Part shown: positions 6,975 to 15,900 of the stretch, piece by piece
How the letters are laid out: each line of letters begins with the position of its first letter
How positions within the stretch are numbered: position 1 is the first letter of the stretch
Assembly (NCBI GenBank): GCA_002315315.1
Contig: DCGT01000046.1
Span: 36,654 to 79,832 of the forward strand
DNA from: Faecalibacterium sp. UBA1771
GTDB lineage: Bacteria; Bacillota; Clostridia; Oscillospirales; Ruminococcaceae
Length of the DNA: 43,179 bases
Direction: 5' to 3'
Position numbers and translations under genes: made by a program
Notes under the pieces: generated by a model
The model's input: only the letters and a program-made list of their open reading frames with translations
Databases searched by the model: none
What the model was told of the DNA's origin: nothing

Positions 6975-8296
6975 CTGTCGTGCCTCCTGAGACCCGAGAT
7001 GAATTTATCGACATCGGTAAAGCAGGTCATGACAAATACCTCGCCGACGGGGTTGCCGTAAAGGCTCTTCATCATCTTTTTGATTTTGGGAATAACGGTC
7101 AGCCGTTCGGGGTCGACCGAGGTAAACTCAAAGCGAGTTGCCAAATCGTCGGCAAATTCGCCCGACAAAAGCACCCTCTTGATTCGGTCGTCGGCAAGCA
7201 GGTCAAAGTCGATATCCCACAGCCACGAAATGTCATTGGCGGTATATTTGCGGCTCAATTGGTCAAATACCAAAACAACGGTCGCTTCGCCGTTCAGATT
7301 GTCAACTATCGACTGCAGTGTGCGGTCGTATGAAATGGAATTCTCGTGCTTGCACAGCATAAACGTGCCCTTGTGACCTGCAACACCGAAGCTGCGGATT
7401 CTGCCGTTTTTGAGAATGTATCCGTCAAGGAAGCGTACAGCATCGTCGGGCTTTATGCCGAGTGCATCGACACCTGCGGTAAACGCCGCAAGGTCGTTGT
7501 AGCCGAACATAGTGTTGAAAATCTGCGGGTGAAGCTCAAATTCACCGTCTATGGTAAACTTGTCATCAGCCGCTCTCGTGATAACGTGATTCGGAGTTCC
7601 TCTGTCAAAGCCGCAGGACGGACAGCGATAGCTGCCCACGTGATTATGAATACGGAAGCGGTACTCCGTTCTGCGGTGGCAGACGGGGCAGAAAACGCCA
7701 TCGTTATAGACATGCTCAGTACCCTGCTTTTCACGAAGCTCGGGTGCATCTATGCCGTAGGTAATGATATTTCTGTCCATGCCGAGCGACATAACGAGTG
7801 GGTCATCGGCACACAGAATGAGCGTGGACTCGGCAGGCAGACCCTTGGCAAGCTCCCCGGCAACAAATTCGTTGTGCCCGTTGCGTGTGAGCTGGTCTCG
7901 GAAAAGATTTGTTATTACGATGTAATTCGGAGTAATATCGGCAAATGTATATTGACAGTAACGCTCGTCGCTCTCGATGACGGCGACGTCGGCTTTAACT
8001 TTGCCGGAAAGAGTGCTGTTGCAAAGCAAAAGCGTGGCAACGCCGGATTTGAGGTTAGAGCCCTTGGAGTTGCAGATAACCCTTTTGCCCTCGTCGCGCG
8101 CCATTGCCGAAATCAGCTCGCAGGTGCCTGTCTTACCGTTGGAGCCCGTTACGGCTATAACGGTAGCGGGAAGCTTGAGCTTTTTGAGAATGTTAGGTGC
8201 GATTTTGAGCGCTATTTCGCCGGGCAGACTGCTTCCTCTGCCGAATATTTGAAGCACTGCGGCAAACAGCTTAGTAAACAAAATAACAATAGCCAA
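6971..8296 (-). CDS. MurT-like Mur ligase (divergent lipid II isoglutaminyl synthase large subunit)
   Basis: This is a 441-residue Mur-ligase-family protein with the MurT layout. A short hydrophobic N-terminus is followed by the ATP loop TGSNGKTGT (usual form GTNGKTTT), then AVIESDE, then TNLFRDQL. The MurT-specific zinc ribbon CPVC...CPSCG is near residues 210-240, and the C-terminal DUF1727 domain has DISWLWDIDFD. The LVKNPAG-type motif of standard MurT is replaced by LCKHENSISYDR, so the enzyme is divergent as well as its GatD partner. It starts with TTG at 8296, six bases after a strong GAGGGG, and no ATG fits. It is the first gene of a tight run ending in rfbB. The substrate may not be ordinary lipid II. 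Confidence 0.85.
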   Translation of the reverse strand: MAIVILFTKLFAAVLQIFGRGSSLPGEIALKIAPNILKKLKLPATVIAVTGSNGKTGTCELISAMARDEGKRVICNSKGSNLKSGVATLLLCNSTLSGKVKADVAVIESDERYCQYTFADITPNYIVITNLFRDQLTRNGHNEFVAGELAKGLPAESTLILCADDPLVMSLGMDRNIITYGIDAPELREKQGTEHVYNDGVFCPVCHRRTEYRFRIHNHVGSYRCPSCGFDRGTPNHVITRAADDKFTIDGEFELHPQIFNTMFGYNDLAAFTAGVDALGIKPDDAVRFLDGYILKNGRIRSFGVAGHKGTFMLCKHENSISYDRTLQSIVDNLNGEATVVLVFDQLSRKYTANDISWLWDIDFDLLADDRIKRVLLSGEFADDLATRFEFTSVDPERLTVIPKIKKMMKSLYGNPVGEVFVMTCFTDVDKFISGLRRHDR

Positions 8297-8372
8297 ATAA
8301 ATCCCCTCACAAATCAGGTTTAAGGACAGATTCTCGAAATGCGGTTCACCGCCGAAAATAATCCTCTAATTA

Positions 8373-8422
8373 TATATTACCGATATCGTTTTAGACATAT
8401 TTAACACAATATCGGTAATATA
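8373..8422. promoter_or_regulatory. 14-bp perfect inverted repeat upstream of murT (probable operator)
   Basis: TATATTACCGATAT (8373-8386) is the exact reverse complement of ATATCGGTAATATA (8409-8422), with a 22-base spacer. A TATAAT in the minus orientation overlaps the murT-proximal arm at about 8368-8373, about 70 bases before the TTG start. No T-run follows the repeat in either direction, so an operator is likelier than a terminator. Arm spacing of 36 bases centre to centre is between three and four helical turns. Confidence 0.55.
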
Positions 8423-8571
8423 ATAACAGAATGCTCGGGATTTTACAATAGTTTTAAAAAAGGCGGCACGGATTGGCGATTGACAGACGGCGAGCGGATT
8501 CGGTGACGGTAGAACGGCGGGCGGCAACCAAGCCGAAATTTTGCACCGATATATTCTTAACTGTACGGCAC
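8423..8571. other. Non-coding gap between murT promoter region and the DUF421 gene
   Basis: Together with the operator-like repeat and leader, 8297-8571 is a gene-free stretch. This part has a GC-rich segment (8460-8530) with the related strings GGCGGCACGG and GGGCGGCAACC in direct, not inverted, orientation. On the minus strand it ends in GCCGCCTTTTTTT, which may help terminate the DUF421 transcript, but I found no clear stem. No RNA gene was recognised. Confidence 0.3.
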
Positions 8572-9276
8572 TCAGATAAAAATGTCACTTTCGACTGTTC
8601 GACCGGACTTTTCAAAAACGTTCAGACCGTTTACCTGTGAATAGGTTGCGAGCGACACCATTTCCACCCTTGTTTTCATGGCGGCAAGCTGATTTTTAAG
8701 CCACCGCTCATCCCTGCCCGCCGCGATAAGACAGTTATCCATTATCTTACCGTCAATGACGAGATTGTATCTCATTTCGTCATCGGATGCCGCGATATTC
8801 ATATCGTCGGGGGTGAGCGGGCGCGCCGAGCCCTTGGGTAGGATGCTTATGCATCCGTTGGTTTCCAGCACGGCAGATTTGATGTCTGATAAATCGAAAT
8901 ATCCCTGTGTACGGCAACAGGTCAGAAATTCGTTGATATCCAGCTTTGCCCTCATAAGATTCTGCTCGTAAATCATATCGTTTTCAAATAGAATTATCGG
9001 CTTGCCGACGAGAAACTCACGCGCTGTCAGCGACTTGTTGCAGGCTGTCGATATACCGATCGAAGCGGCGGTGTAAACGGCGGTTGCAATAATCGGTCTC
9101 CAGCACTCGTCAAGCGGACTTATCGCCAGCTCTGCCGCAATAGAGCCGACCGTTATGCCGTTGACATAGTCAAAAAGAGATAGCTGAGAAATCTGACGCT
9201 TTCCCATAAGCTTGGTCATAAGAAACATTTCGGAAATCGAGATAACCGATGTAAGAATAAGCTTTATCAGTTCCAT
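8572..9276 (-). CDS. DUF421 (YetF/YrbG-like) membrane protein
   Basis: This 234-residue protein has two or three N-terminal membrane helices followed by a soluble domain. The DUF421 signature MGKRQISQLSLFDYVNGIT spans residues 24-42, followed by GSIAAE. KPIILFENDMI (about 92-102), NLMRAKLDINEFL and the CISILPKG strand are also typical of YetF/YrbG proteins. DUF421 proteins occur in spore-formers and have been tied to envelope or germination functions, but the molecular role is unknown. A GAGGTG seven bases before the ATG supports the start. It is transcribed divergently from the following three-gene membrane operon. Confidence 0.9.
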   Translation of the reverse strand: MELIKLILTSVISISEMFLMTKLMGKRQISQLSLFDYVNGITVGSIAAELAISPLDECWRPIIATAVYTAASIGISTACNKSLTAREFLVGKPIILFENDMIYEQNLMRAKLDINEFLTCCRTQGYFDLSDIKSAVLETNGCISILPKGSARPLTPDDMNIAASDDEMRYNLVIDGKIMDNCLIAAGRDERWLKNQLAAMKTRVEMVSLATYSQVNGLNVFEKSGRTVESDIFI

Positions 9277-9364
9277 AAATTAACACCTCAAGGCAAGTGT
9301 TGACCTGTAATGCACGGCTTATTCAAGGGGAGTAAAATATCGCCCCGATTTGTCTTTATTTTTG

Positions 9365-9393
9365 TTGAAAAACGGACACGATAATGGTATAGT
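9365..9393 (+). promoter_or_regulatory. SigA-type promoter of the 9.46-16.05 kb operon
   Basis: TTGAAA (9365-9370), a 17-base spacer and TATAGT (9388-9393), about 66 bases before the first start codon. The following A+T-rich stretch also fits a housekeeping promoter. Confidence 0.75.
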
Positions 9394-9459
9394 TAATATA
9401 GAATAATTATATACAAAATTGTATGCGGCCCGAACGGGTCGAAAAGGGACTTTTTACAG

Positions 9460-11202
9460 ATGATTGGCGGTTATGTTACGGATGCCGGCGCAAGGGCGGA
9501 TTTTAGGTGCGCTCCGTCGGCGGTTTTTAAGGTACTGTGTGATGCGGACAGCTACAGGCTTTGGTTCGGCAATTCTGCGGGGGAGAGCCTTGCCTATGTC
9601 GAACCGGATTTCTGCTCGGGGGCGAGAATGTCCTTTAAGGGTCGCGGCAGTACAATGATAATCACCTCGTTCGTGCCGGATTCGCTTTTATCCTTTACCG
9701 ACTCGGTCGAGACATATACCTTTACAATTGAGCCTGCCGAATCCGGATGTGTCGTGACTCTTCGGGTGCAGACCGTTTCGGTGCAGGAGAATGCTCGCGC
9801 GGTCAATGATTACGACTGCTCGGTAATGCTTCGTGCGATGAAGGTTCCCGCTTACGACCTTGAGCCGGAGCAGGTCGACGATAAAGCACAGACAGGCTAC
9901 AGCCGAGCCGTTGCTTCGGTAGAGAGCTTCGTTGCCGGATATCGGCTTCCGGTCGACGCCACAATGAAAAGGCGCAGAAAGGTCATATCGGAGTTCATCG
10001 ACGATGCAAACCGCACCGTTTCGCTCAACCTCAGCTCGGTGGCGGCGGCTCTGATATTGTGCGTCGTGCTTTTCTCTGCGCTTGCCGTGTCTACCCGATT
10101 CGAGCGAAGCAACATCGTTCCGTCGTCGGGACTTCTGCTTACGCAGAGTGACAGCGTCGACCGCGAGCACGCAATGTCAATCAGCATCGGTCAGCCTAAG
10201 CAGGAGTTGGAGCTTATGCTTAACTGCCAGGGTCAAAGGCTGTCGAGCGACGAGTATTTTTACTGTTCGGTAATGTGCGACGATGACGGCGACCCCGTTT
10301 CGCAGATATTTGTGGAATATAACGCCTACGGTTCGGTTCGCCGTTACGCATTTGTCGACAGGACCATTTCGGAGCAGCTTCTCAAGGTAGGCATTAAAAA
10401 TGTCGGAACATCGGTTGCGCCGTCTATGTCGATAGCGAATATAGAGGAAGCGGTAGGTCAGCCTTGCTCGGCATTTACCGTCGAGAGCAGCGGGGCGCTT
10501 ATACTGCATTTCGGCAGATATAAAGCGGATGAGGACCCGCTTTCCACGGCATTCAGATCGGAGCTTTTCATTACCGTCAATAAGGAAACGGCAACCAAGA
10601 CCTGCGATTATTATTATCGCTACGACATTATGAACGTCTATCCTTATGACAGTATGAGCGGCGGACTGTCGAGTCAGTTTTCCCGCTTTGACGAATACAT
10701 AGAAAGCCGCTATCAGTCCGAGCGTTCGCTCATGCTGTGCGGCAAGAGCATGAATCAGGTGGCGCAGATACTCGGGTCCTCAGGTCATACGATAGAGAGC
10801 GATGAAGAGGGCATAATATATTACGGTTATGTAATCGGCAGTAAGCTGAATTCAAAGGTTTCGTTTGAATATACCGTGGAATATAGGGATAACATCGCTC
10901 AGTCGGTCAAATATACCGAATCGAGGCTGTGTACCAAAGGTAACGGTGAGCTCGGCGAATACGGCGAACGGCTTTCGCTCGGAATGTCGGAGCTTGAGGT
11001 CAGACACCTGATGGAAATCCTTCCGAGCGGAGTTACCGTTGATGCAGACGGTACGGTGCTCGGATACGGTTGCTTTAACGGCGATGATAACAGATTCGCA
11101 CTCACAGCGGAATTTGACCGAGACGGCATACTTCGGTCGTTTTCATATTACGATAAATCGGGGAATATAGTCGAAAATGATTCAACAGCAGAAGATTTAT
11201 GA
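9460..11202 (+). CDS. Membrane protein: SRPBCC-like domain, one TM helix, four BamE-like modules (paralogue 1)
   Basis: I do not recognise this 580-residue protein as a named family. Residues ~10-165 look like a START/SRPBCC (AHSA1-like) domain, with APSAVFKVLCDADSYRLWFG followed by alternating strands and a C-terminal helix. A basic patch (MKRRRK, 169-174) precedes one membrane helix at about 190-212, placing the N-terminal domain in the cytoplasm. The outer part has four short repeats of the form G(M/Q)S..(E/D)(V/L)...LG near residues 240, 325, 425 and 505, like SmpA/BamE or lipoprotein WGMS modules. The start has AAGGGA about 11 bases upstream. It overlaps the next gene, its paralogue, by 26 bases. 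Function is unknown; the membrane-spanning lipid-binding-fold layout is visible. Confidence 0.7.
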   Translation: MIGGYVTDAGARADFRCAPSAVFKVLCDADSYRLWFGNSAGESLAYVEPDFCSGARMSFKGRGSTMIITSFVPDSLLSFTDSVETYTFTIEPAESGCVVTLRVQTVSVQENARAVNDYDCSVMLRAMKVPAYDLEPEQVDDKAQTGYSRAVASVESFVAGYRLPVDATMKRRRKVISEFIDDANRTVSLNLSSVAAALILCVVLFSALAVSTRFERSNIVPSSGLLLTQSDSVDREHAMSISIGQPKQELELMLNCQGQRLSSDEYFYCSVMCDDDGDPVSQIFVEYNAYGSVRRYAFVDRTISEQLLKVGIKNVGTSVAPSMSIANIEEAVGQPCSAFTVESSGALILHFGRYKADEDPLSTAFRSELFITVNKETATKTCDYYYRYDIMNVYPYDSMSGGLSSQFSRFDEYIESRYQSERSLMLCGKSMNQVAQILGSSGHTIESDEEGIIYYGYVIGSKLNSKVSFEYTVEYRDNIAQSVKYTESRLCTKGNGELGEYGERLSLGMSELEVRHLMEILPSGVTVDADGTVLGYGCFNGDDNRFALTAEFDRDGILRSFSYYDKSGNIVENDSTAEDL

Positions 11203-12898
11203 AGCAAGCGTTGATATTTCAGCCCGCCGCGCCGATGTTTTCGGTTTGCTTAATGATGCCGATGCAGTCGGTGAAATTCTCGGTGTGTCGATTGTCAACA
11301 AAATGAAATATAAGGATGACACCGCAAACGGTACTGTCATTATCGACGGCAGTATCTTTGAGGCATGGTCGAGACCTTACGATATCGACCTTCGCCGCAA
11401 TGAGCTTCGCATACGCTTTCGTGTGGCACAGGAGGGCGTTGGCTGTCGTCTGATGGCGGTCGTGCTCTGTCATTCCAAAATGGCGGAGAATTTTTCCAAT
11501 AAAATAGTCGAGAGTATCCTTGTCGAGATAAAGAATTATGTCGATTCTCATAAAGGCGCTTTGCCGCGACAACCGGGGAAAAAATCCATTTTGCGCAGGA
11601 ATAAGACTAAGCGTGAGGATTCGGTCGAAACGGTTAAAAGCACTGTGGAGGGCGACGAGGACGTAAAGGTCTATCAGCGCCCCGCAATGTCACCCGCGCG
11701 CAGAAGGAGTGTTCGTCGGTTCAGAATCATTGCCGCACTGCTTGTCATCTCAATACTTTGCGGAATAGTATATCTTGGCATTAAGATTGCCGACGGCTTG
11801 AACGGCAGGAAGGCAGAACGCGATTTGAGCGCCAAGGTTACGGTAACCGCCGCACTGTCGCTGAGCACCGGTATGAGCCGAAACGATATTTCATACACAC
11901 TCGGCACCAACGGCTGTGATACGGGCGATAAGACTTATATTTACCGCAGTGAGCGGACAGTCGACAACGGTATTCCCGCTGTTCAGATTGCGGTTAAATA
12001 CGGTAGCGGCAACAAGGCGGACAGTATTACCTGTCTCGACCTCGAAACGGTTTTTGAGGATTACGATGTCGGCAGTCCCGATATTTCATTTGCTTCCGGT
12101 TCGACGGTGGAGGATATTGTCGCCGCAGTCGGCAGTCCCGCGTCGATGTACCGCATATACGACAACGAGGGCGGCGAGCAGATTACCGAGCTGCATTTCG
12201 GCTATCTCGACCCGTTTGCCAACTTCAACAGCGCATGGCGCGGAGAATACATCGTCGCGCTGAACGGCACGAGCGGGGCAATTACGTCCGAGAGCTGGTA
12301 TCCTGTCGACCCCGCAGACGAAATGCCGTCGGGACAGCTTGACGGAACGGCGTTGGGCAATCAGTTTGATGATTATACCGATTATCTCTGTGACAAGTAT
12401 GAGATGGAGCATATTTTCCTGCTGATCGACAAAAAATATACACGCGGAGACGCCGAGAAGGTAGTCGGTACTCTCACACAATACACGTCATCGTCGGGAC
12501 TGAATCTTTTTGTTTCGGACAGCGAACGCAAGCTTGAAAGCGATGAGCCGAGACTTCGTATTTCGATAGGCTATGATTTTAACGGTCAGCTTCGCGCCGC
12601 CGCAATTACCGATATGGCACTGATAAACCGTTCGGGAATGCTCGCCGACAGCAACAGTGAGCTGGTGACACGCGGAATGTCGTATAAAGACATTAAGCAT
12701 CTTATGGGCGTACTGCCCACCGCCATTCGCTATGACGGCGAATATATCAATGTATGCTACGGGCGTCGGCTCGAGTCCGATGTTCCCGAGGAACAATTTG
12801 AGCTGATAGTCAAGCTGAATCCGCAGACGATGCAGTCGGAAAGCGTACTGCTCAATACCGGCGTTGCAAAGGTTCAGGATTCTGCGGGAGCCGCATAA
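11177..12898 (+). CDS. Membrane protein: SRPBCC-like domain, one TM helix, four BamE-like modules (paralogue 2)
   Basis: This 573-residue protein repeats the layout of its upstream neighbour with little sequence identity. A cytoplasmic SRPBCC-like domain (KIYEASVDISARRADVFGLL, residues ~6-125) is followed by a basic disordered linker (125-183), one membrane helix at 184-205 preceded by RRRSVRRFR, and an outer region. Four modules are seen: GMSRNDISYTLG, STVEDIVAAVGSP, YTRGDAEKVVGT and GMSYKDIKHLMGVLP, in the same order as in paralogue 1. This suggests an old tandem duplication with kept architecture. The start lies inside the upstream gene. The role is not known. Confidence 0.7.
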   Translation: MIQQQKIYEASVDISARRADVFGLLNDADAVGEILGVSIVNKMKYKDDTANGTVIIDGSIFEAWSRPYDIDLRRNELRIRFRVAQEGVGCRLMAVVLCHSKMAENFSNKIVESILVEIKNYVDSHKGALPRQPGKKSILRRNKTKREDSVETVKSTVEGDEDVKVYQRPAMSPARRRSVRRFRIIAALLVISILCGIVYLGIKIADGLNGRKAERDLSAKVTVTAALSLSTGMSRNDISYTLGTNGCDTGDKTYIYRSERTVDNGIPAVQIAVKYGSGNKADSITCLDLETVFEDYDVGSPDISFASGSTVEDIVAAVGSPASMYRIYDNEGGEQITELHFGYLDPFANFNSAWRGEYIVALNGTSGAITSESWYPVDPADEMPSGQLDGTALGNQFDDYTDYLCDKYEMEHIFLLIDKKYTRGDAEKVVGTLTQYTSSSGLNLFVSDSERKLESDEPRLRISIGYDFNGQLRAAAITDMALINRSGMLADSNSELVTRGMSYKDIKHLMGVLPTAIRYDGEYINVCYGRRLESDVPEEQFELIVKLNPQTMQSESVLLNTGVAKVQDSAGAA

Positions 12899-12919
12899 AA
12901 AATCATCGGGGTGGATGCC

Positions 12920-15900
12920 ATGCAAATTCCAAACAGAATGAGGGTCAGACGGATGACATCCGTCGAGGACAGGTATTATAACCGTGAATGGTCGCTGTCA
13001 TTGCTTATGGCGGCAACGACGGCGGTGCTTCTGTTTACCCTGCTGTTTTCACTGTTTTTCGAGCTTAGTCGGGCTTCAAGCGCGCTTAACGAGCTGGATA
13101 CCCGTCTTTCGCTTATCATAACGACCGGATTTGCGGTGCTTTGTATCGTTTTCAAGATACTGCGCCGCCGTACCGGATATGAATACAGCACCGTAATGCT
13201 TATGACCTCGCTGTGCTTTATATTCACCGAGGCATCTCTGATAATACTCGTCCGTCAGATGATGACATGGGACTTGACGGGAATCGTCAACGCCGATTTC
13301 ACGCATTCGGTTTATCATATTGCCGGTACGTCGCTGAAGGTCGGCGCGGTATTTTTTGTCGCGATGCTTGTTGAAATGTGTATTCCCGCCCGTCACGGCA
13401 ACCCCGTAATGGGCAGGCTGTGGTTTTTCAACTGCATTGCACCCGCTTATATCTTTCCTATAATAATACTGCTCACAACACTTGTCGGCAAAAAGGATCG
13501 CTACGGTATTTCGGTAATCATTTTGTCGGTTTATTTCTCATATATTGCCTGTCTTGCCGTTCGTTATCTGTTTAAAACAGTTATGTTCCACCTCGTCAGC
13601 GGCAAACACAGCATGAAGATTGAGAGCATTGATATAGGACCCGACGCCAAGCTTCACCGTATGCTTGAAAATAATGAGGGACGCAAGCACCTTGCGGGCG
13701 TGCTGTCGTTTACTAAGGCACAGCGCAAGCAGTTTGACGATGTAATTATAGAAGCCGCGCTCAGCGGTATGAACAGCGACTCCGATAGAGACAACGTATT
13801 TGTCTATGAAATAGCCGAGTCGGAGGAGGAAGGCAACAAGCCTGAGGAGACGGCGGTCGATGTCGAAGCCGAGATTGTAGCCGAAGATACCGAAACGGAA
13901 AAGACGGCGGAGCAGGAAGTATGCGAGGATGCCGAAATCGAGAGTGAATCCGCTGAGGAAGATGAGGAGCAGATCGCAGAGCAGGCCGATGAAAAAATGA
14001 CAGAGGACGCCGAGGGAAGCGATATTGCCGTAGCGGCGATGTCAATGCCGAAGTCTGTGCTTGAGGTTGCAAGCTTCACGCTTGAGGAGGTTGCCGAGGA
14101 TATCGAGCCGACGGAGCAGACAGCAGAGCAAGCCGAGGATGATTCCTATAATACTGATGATGAATCGGCTGAATTTATCGAGGTCGCAGACACGGCTGAG
14201 GAAACAGAGGATGCTGTCGAATCTGAGGAATCTGCTGACGCAGAGAACGATACCGAGATTGACACCGACGGAGATATAATTTCCGAAGCCGAGAGAATAG
14301 AAGAAACGGCTGAGTATGTAGCCGAGCAAGCCGCCGAACCCGAAACCTCAGAAGAAAAGGAAACTACCAAATCCGAAACCGAAGAACAGGTTGCGGAATT
14401 CGCCGAAGAAACGGAAACGGATATTCCCGATGTCGGAGGGGATTCGGAGCAGTCGGATGAACTCGAGCATAAGGCAGAGGATGAGACTGCGGAGCAGTAC
14501 GATGAGTCTGCCGAAAATTCGGGAGCGTGTGAGAATAGACCCGAGGACGGGAAAACCGATGAGCCGCAAATTGAAGCTGATGAGGTCTTTGAGCAGAACG
14601 AGTTGTCCGACGAGACCGGAGCAGTGATGTCGGAAAATTCGTCGGCAGAATCCGACGAAAAATCCGAGAGTGTCGAGAAGTCCGAGCCCGTTGAAGCGTT
14701 TTCGACCGGAGTTGAAGACGCTGTTGAAATTTACGACGGTAAAAAGCCGATTGAAAGCATAACGCCGTTCAGAGTTAAAACAGCCAAACCCGCACGTAAG
14801 AGCGCGAAGGAGAGCTTCTCCGGTATTCTTCTCTTCTTTAAGCGTGTCAAAAACGGTATAGTCAAGGCGATTGCGGTCGTAGGTGCCGCTTTTACGGCGA
14901 TGTTTGCGGCACTTGCCGTCGCAGGTCGGTTCACCGCTAACGTATTTTCCGCAATTACCGGGTTTGTCGTGAAGATATTCAAGGGCATAGCCGCCGCCGT
15001 GTCCGTTGCCGGCAAGGCATTGACTTCTGCCATCGTCGCGGCAGCAAAGGGTGTGGCTTTAGTATTTACCTCAATTGCCAAAGGTACCGCATCAGTATTT
15101 ACATCAATAGCCAAAGGTATAGCCTTCGTTGCCCGCAAGCTTGCGGGACTGGTTTCTCGATTTGCCAAGGCAATAGTCGGAGCTGTAGGACGCGTTGCAC
15201 CGATTATTAAAAACTCTGCCTGCAAAGCCTTCACAAAGACCGCAGACGCAGTTAAGATTGTTCTTAACAAAACGGGCAGAGCACTTACTGCCGTATTCCG
15301 CTGTATTACCGGATTCTGCGGTAATATGTGGAATAAGCTTTCGGATAGGACAAAGTCAGGGTTAAAGAAATTCGGAGGCTTTACCGCAAGAATCTTTACC
15401 GGCGCAGTCGATGCCGTAAAGAGATTCGCCGTGTTTGTCGCAGGCAAGACGGTCTCCGCTTCTCGAACGATAGCGGTAGCATTTGCGGCGTTTATCCGTC
15501 GTGTTGCGGGATTTGCCGCAAGGGTGTTCCGAGTCGGCATAAGCGCAGTCGGCAGAGTAGCTGTAACGGCTGCAGACCTGATTGGCAGAGCCGCCAAATT
15601 CGTTTGGGGTAAGCTGAAGGAATTGATTTCAAAGCTCGGCGAACTGATAAAGCGCGAATTTGAAAAGCTTGCGGCGGCGATAAAAGCATTTGCGGTAAAA
15701 ATGACTGACAATATCAAAAGAATCGCAAAGGAGTTTGTCGCAAAGGCTGTCAGCAAGTCAAAAGAATTTGCGGGTAAAACAGCTTCGGCGTTAAAGACTA
15801 TCGCTGGAAGGACACGCATAAAAGCAGTTGAACTTACGGCCGAAGCATGGAATCGGATAAAGGAAAAATCGGTGTCGGCGGCTAAATTACTTAAAGCTTT

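Noticed and set aside
7346..8323. 325-codon open frame on the plus strand
   Set aside because: Shadow of murT, which carries the ATP loop and zinc ribbon.
8460..8535. GC-rich stretch as a structured RNA or terminator
   Set aside because: The similar GGCGGCA-type strings are in direct orientation and I could not form a convincing stem.
13760..14630. Repeats of GCCGAG/GAAACG in the acidic linker as a possible CRISPR or DNA repeat array
   Set aside because: No fixed unit length or spacers; it is codon-level low complexity coding Glu/Ala-rich protein.
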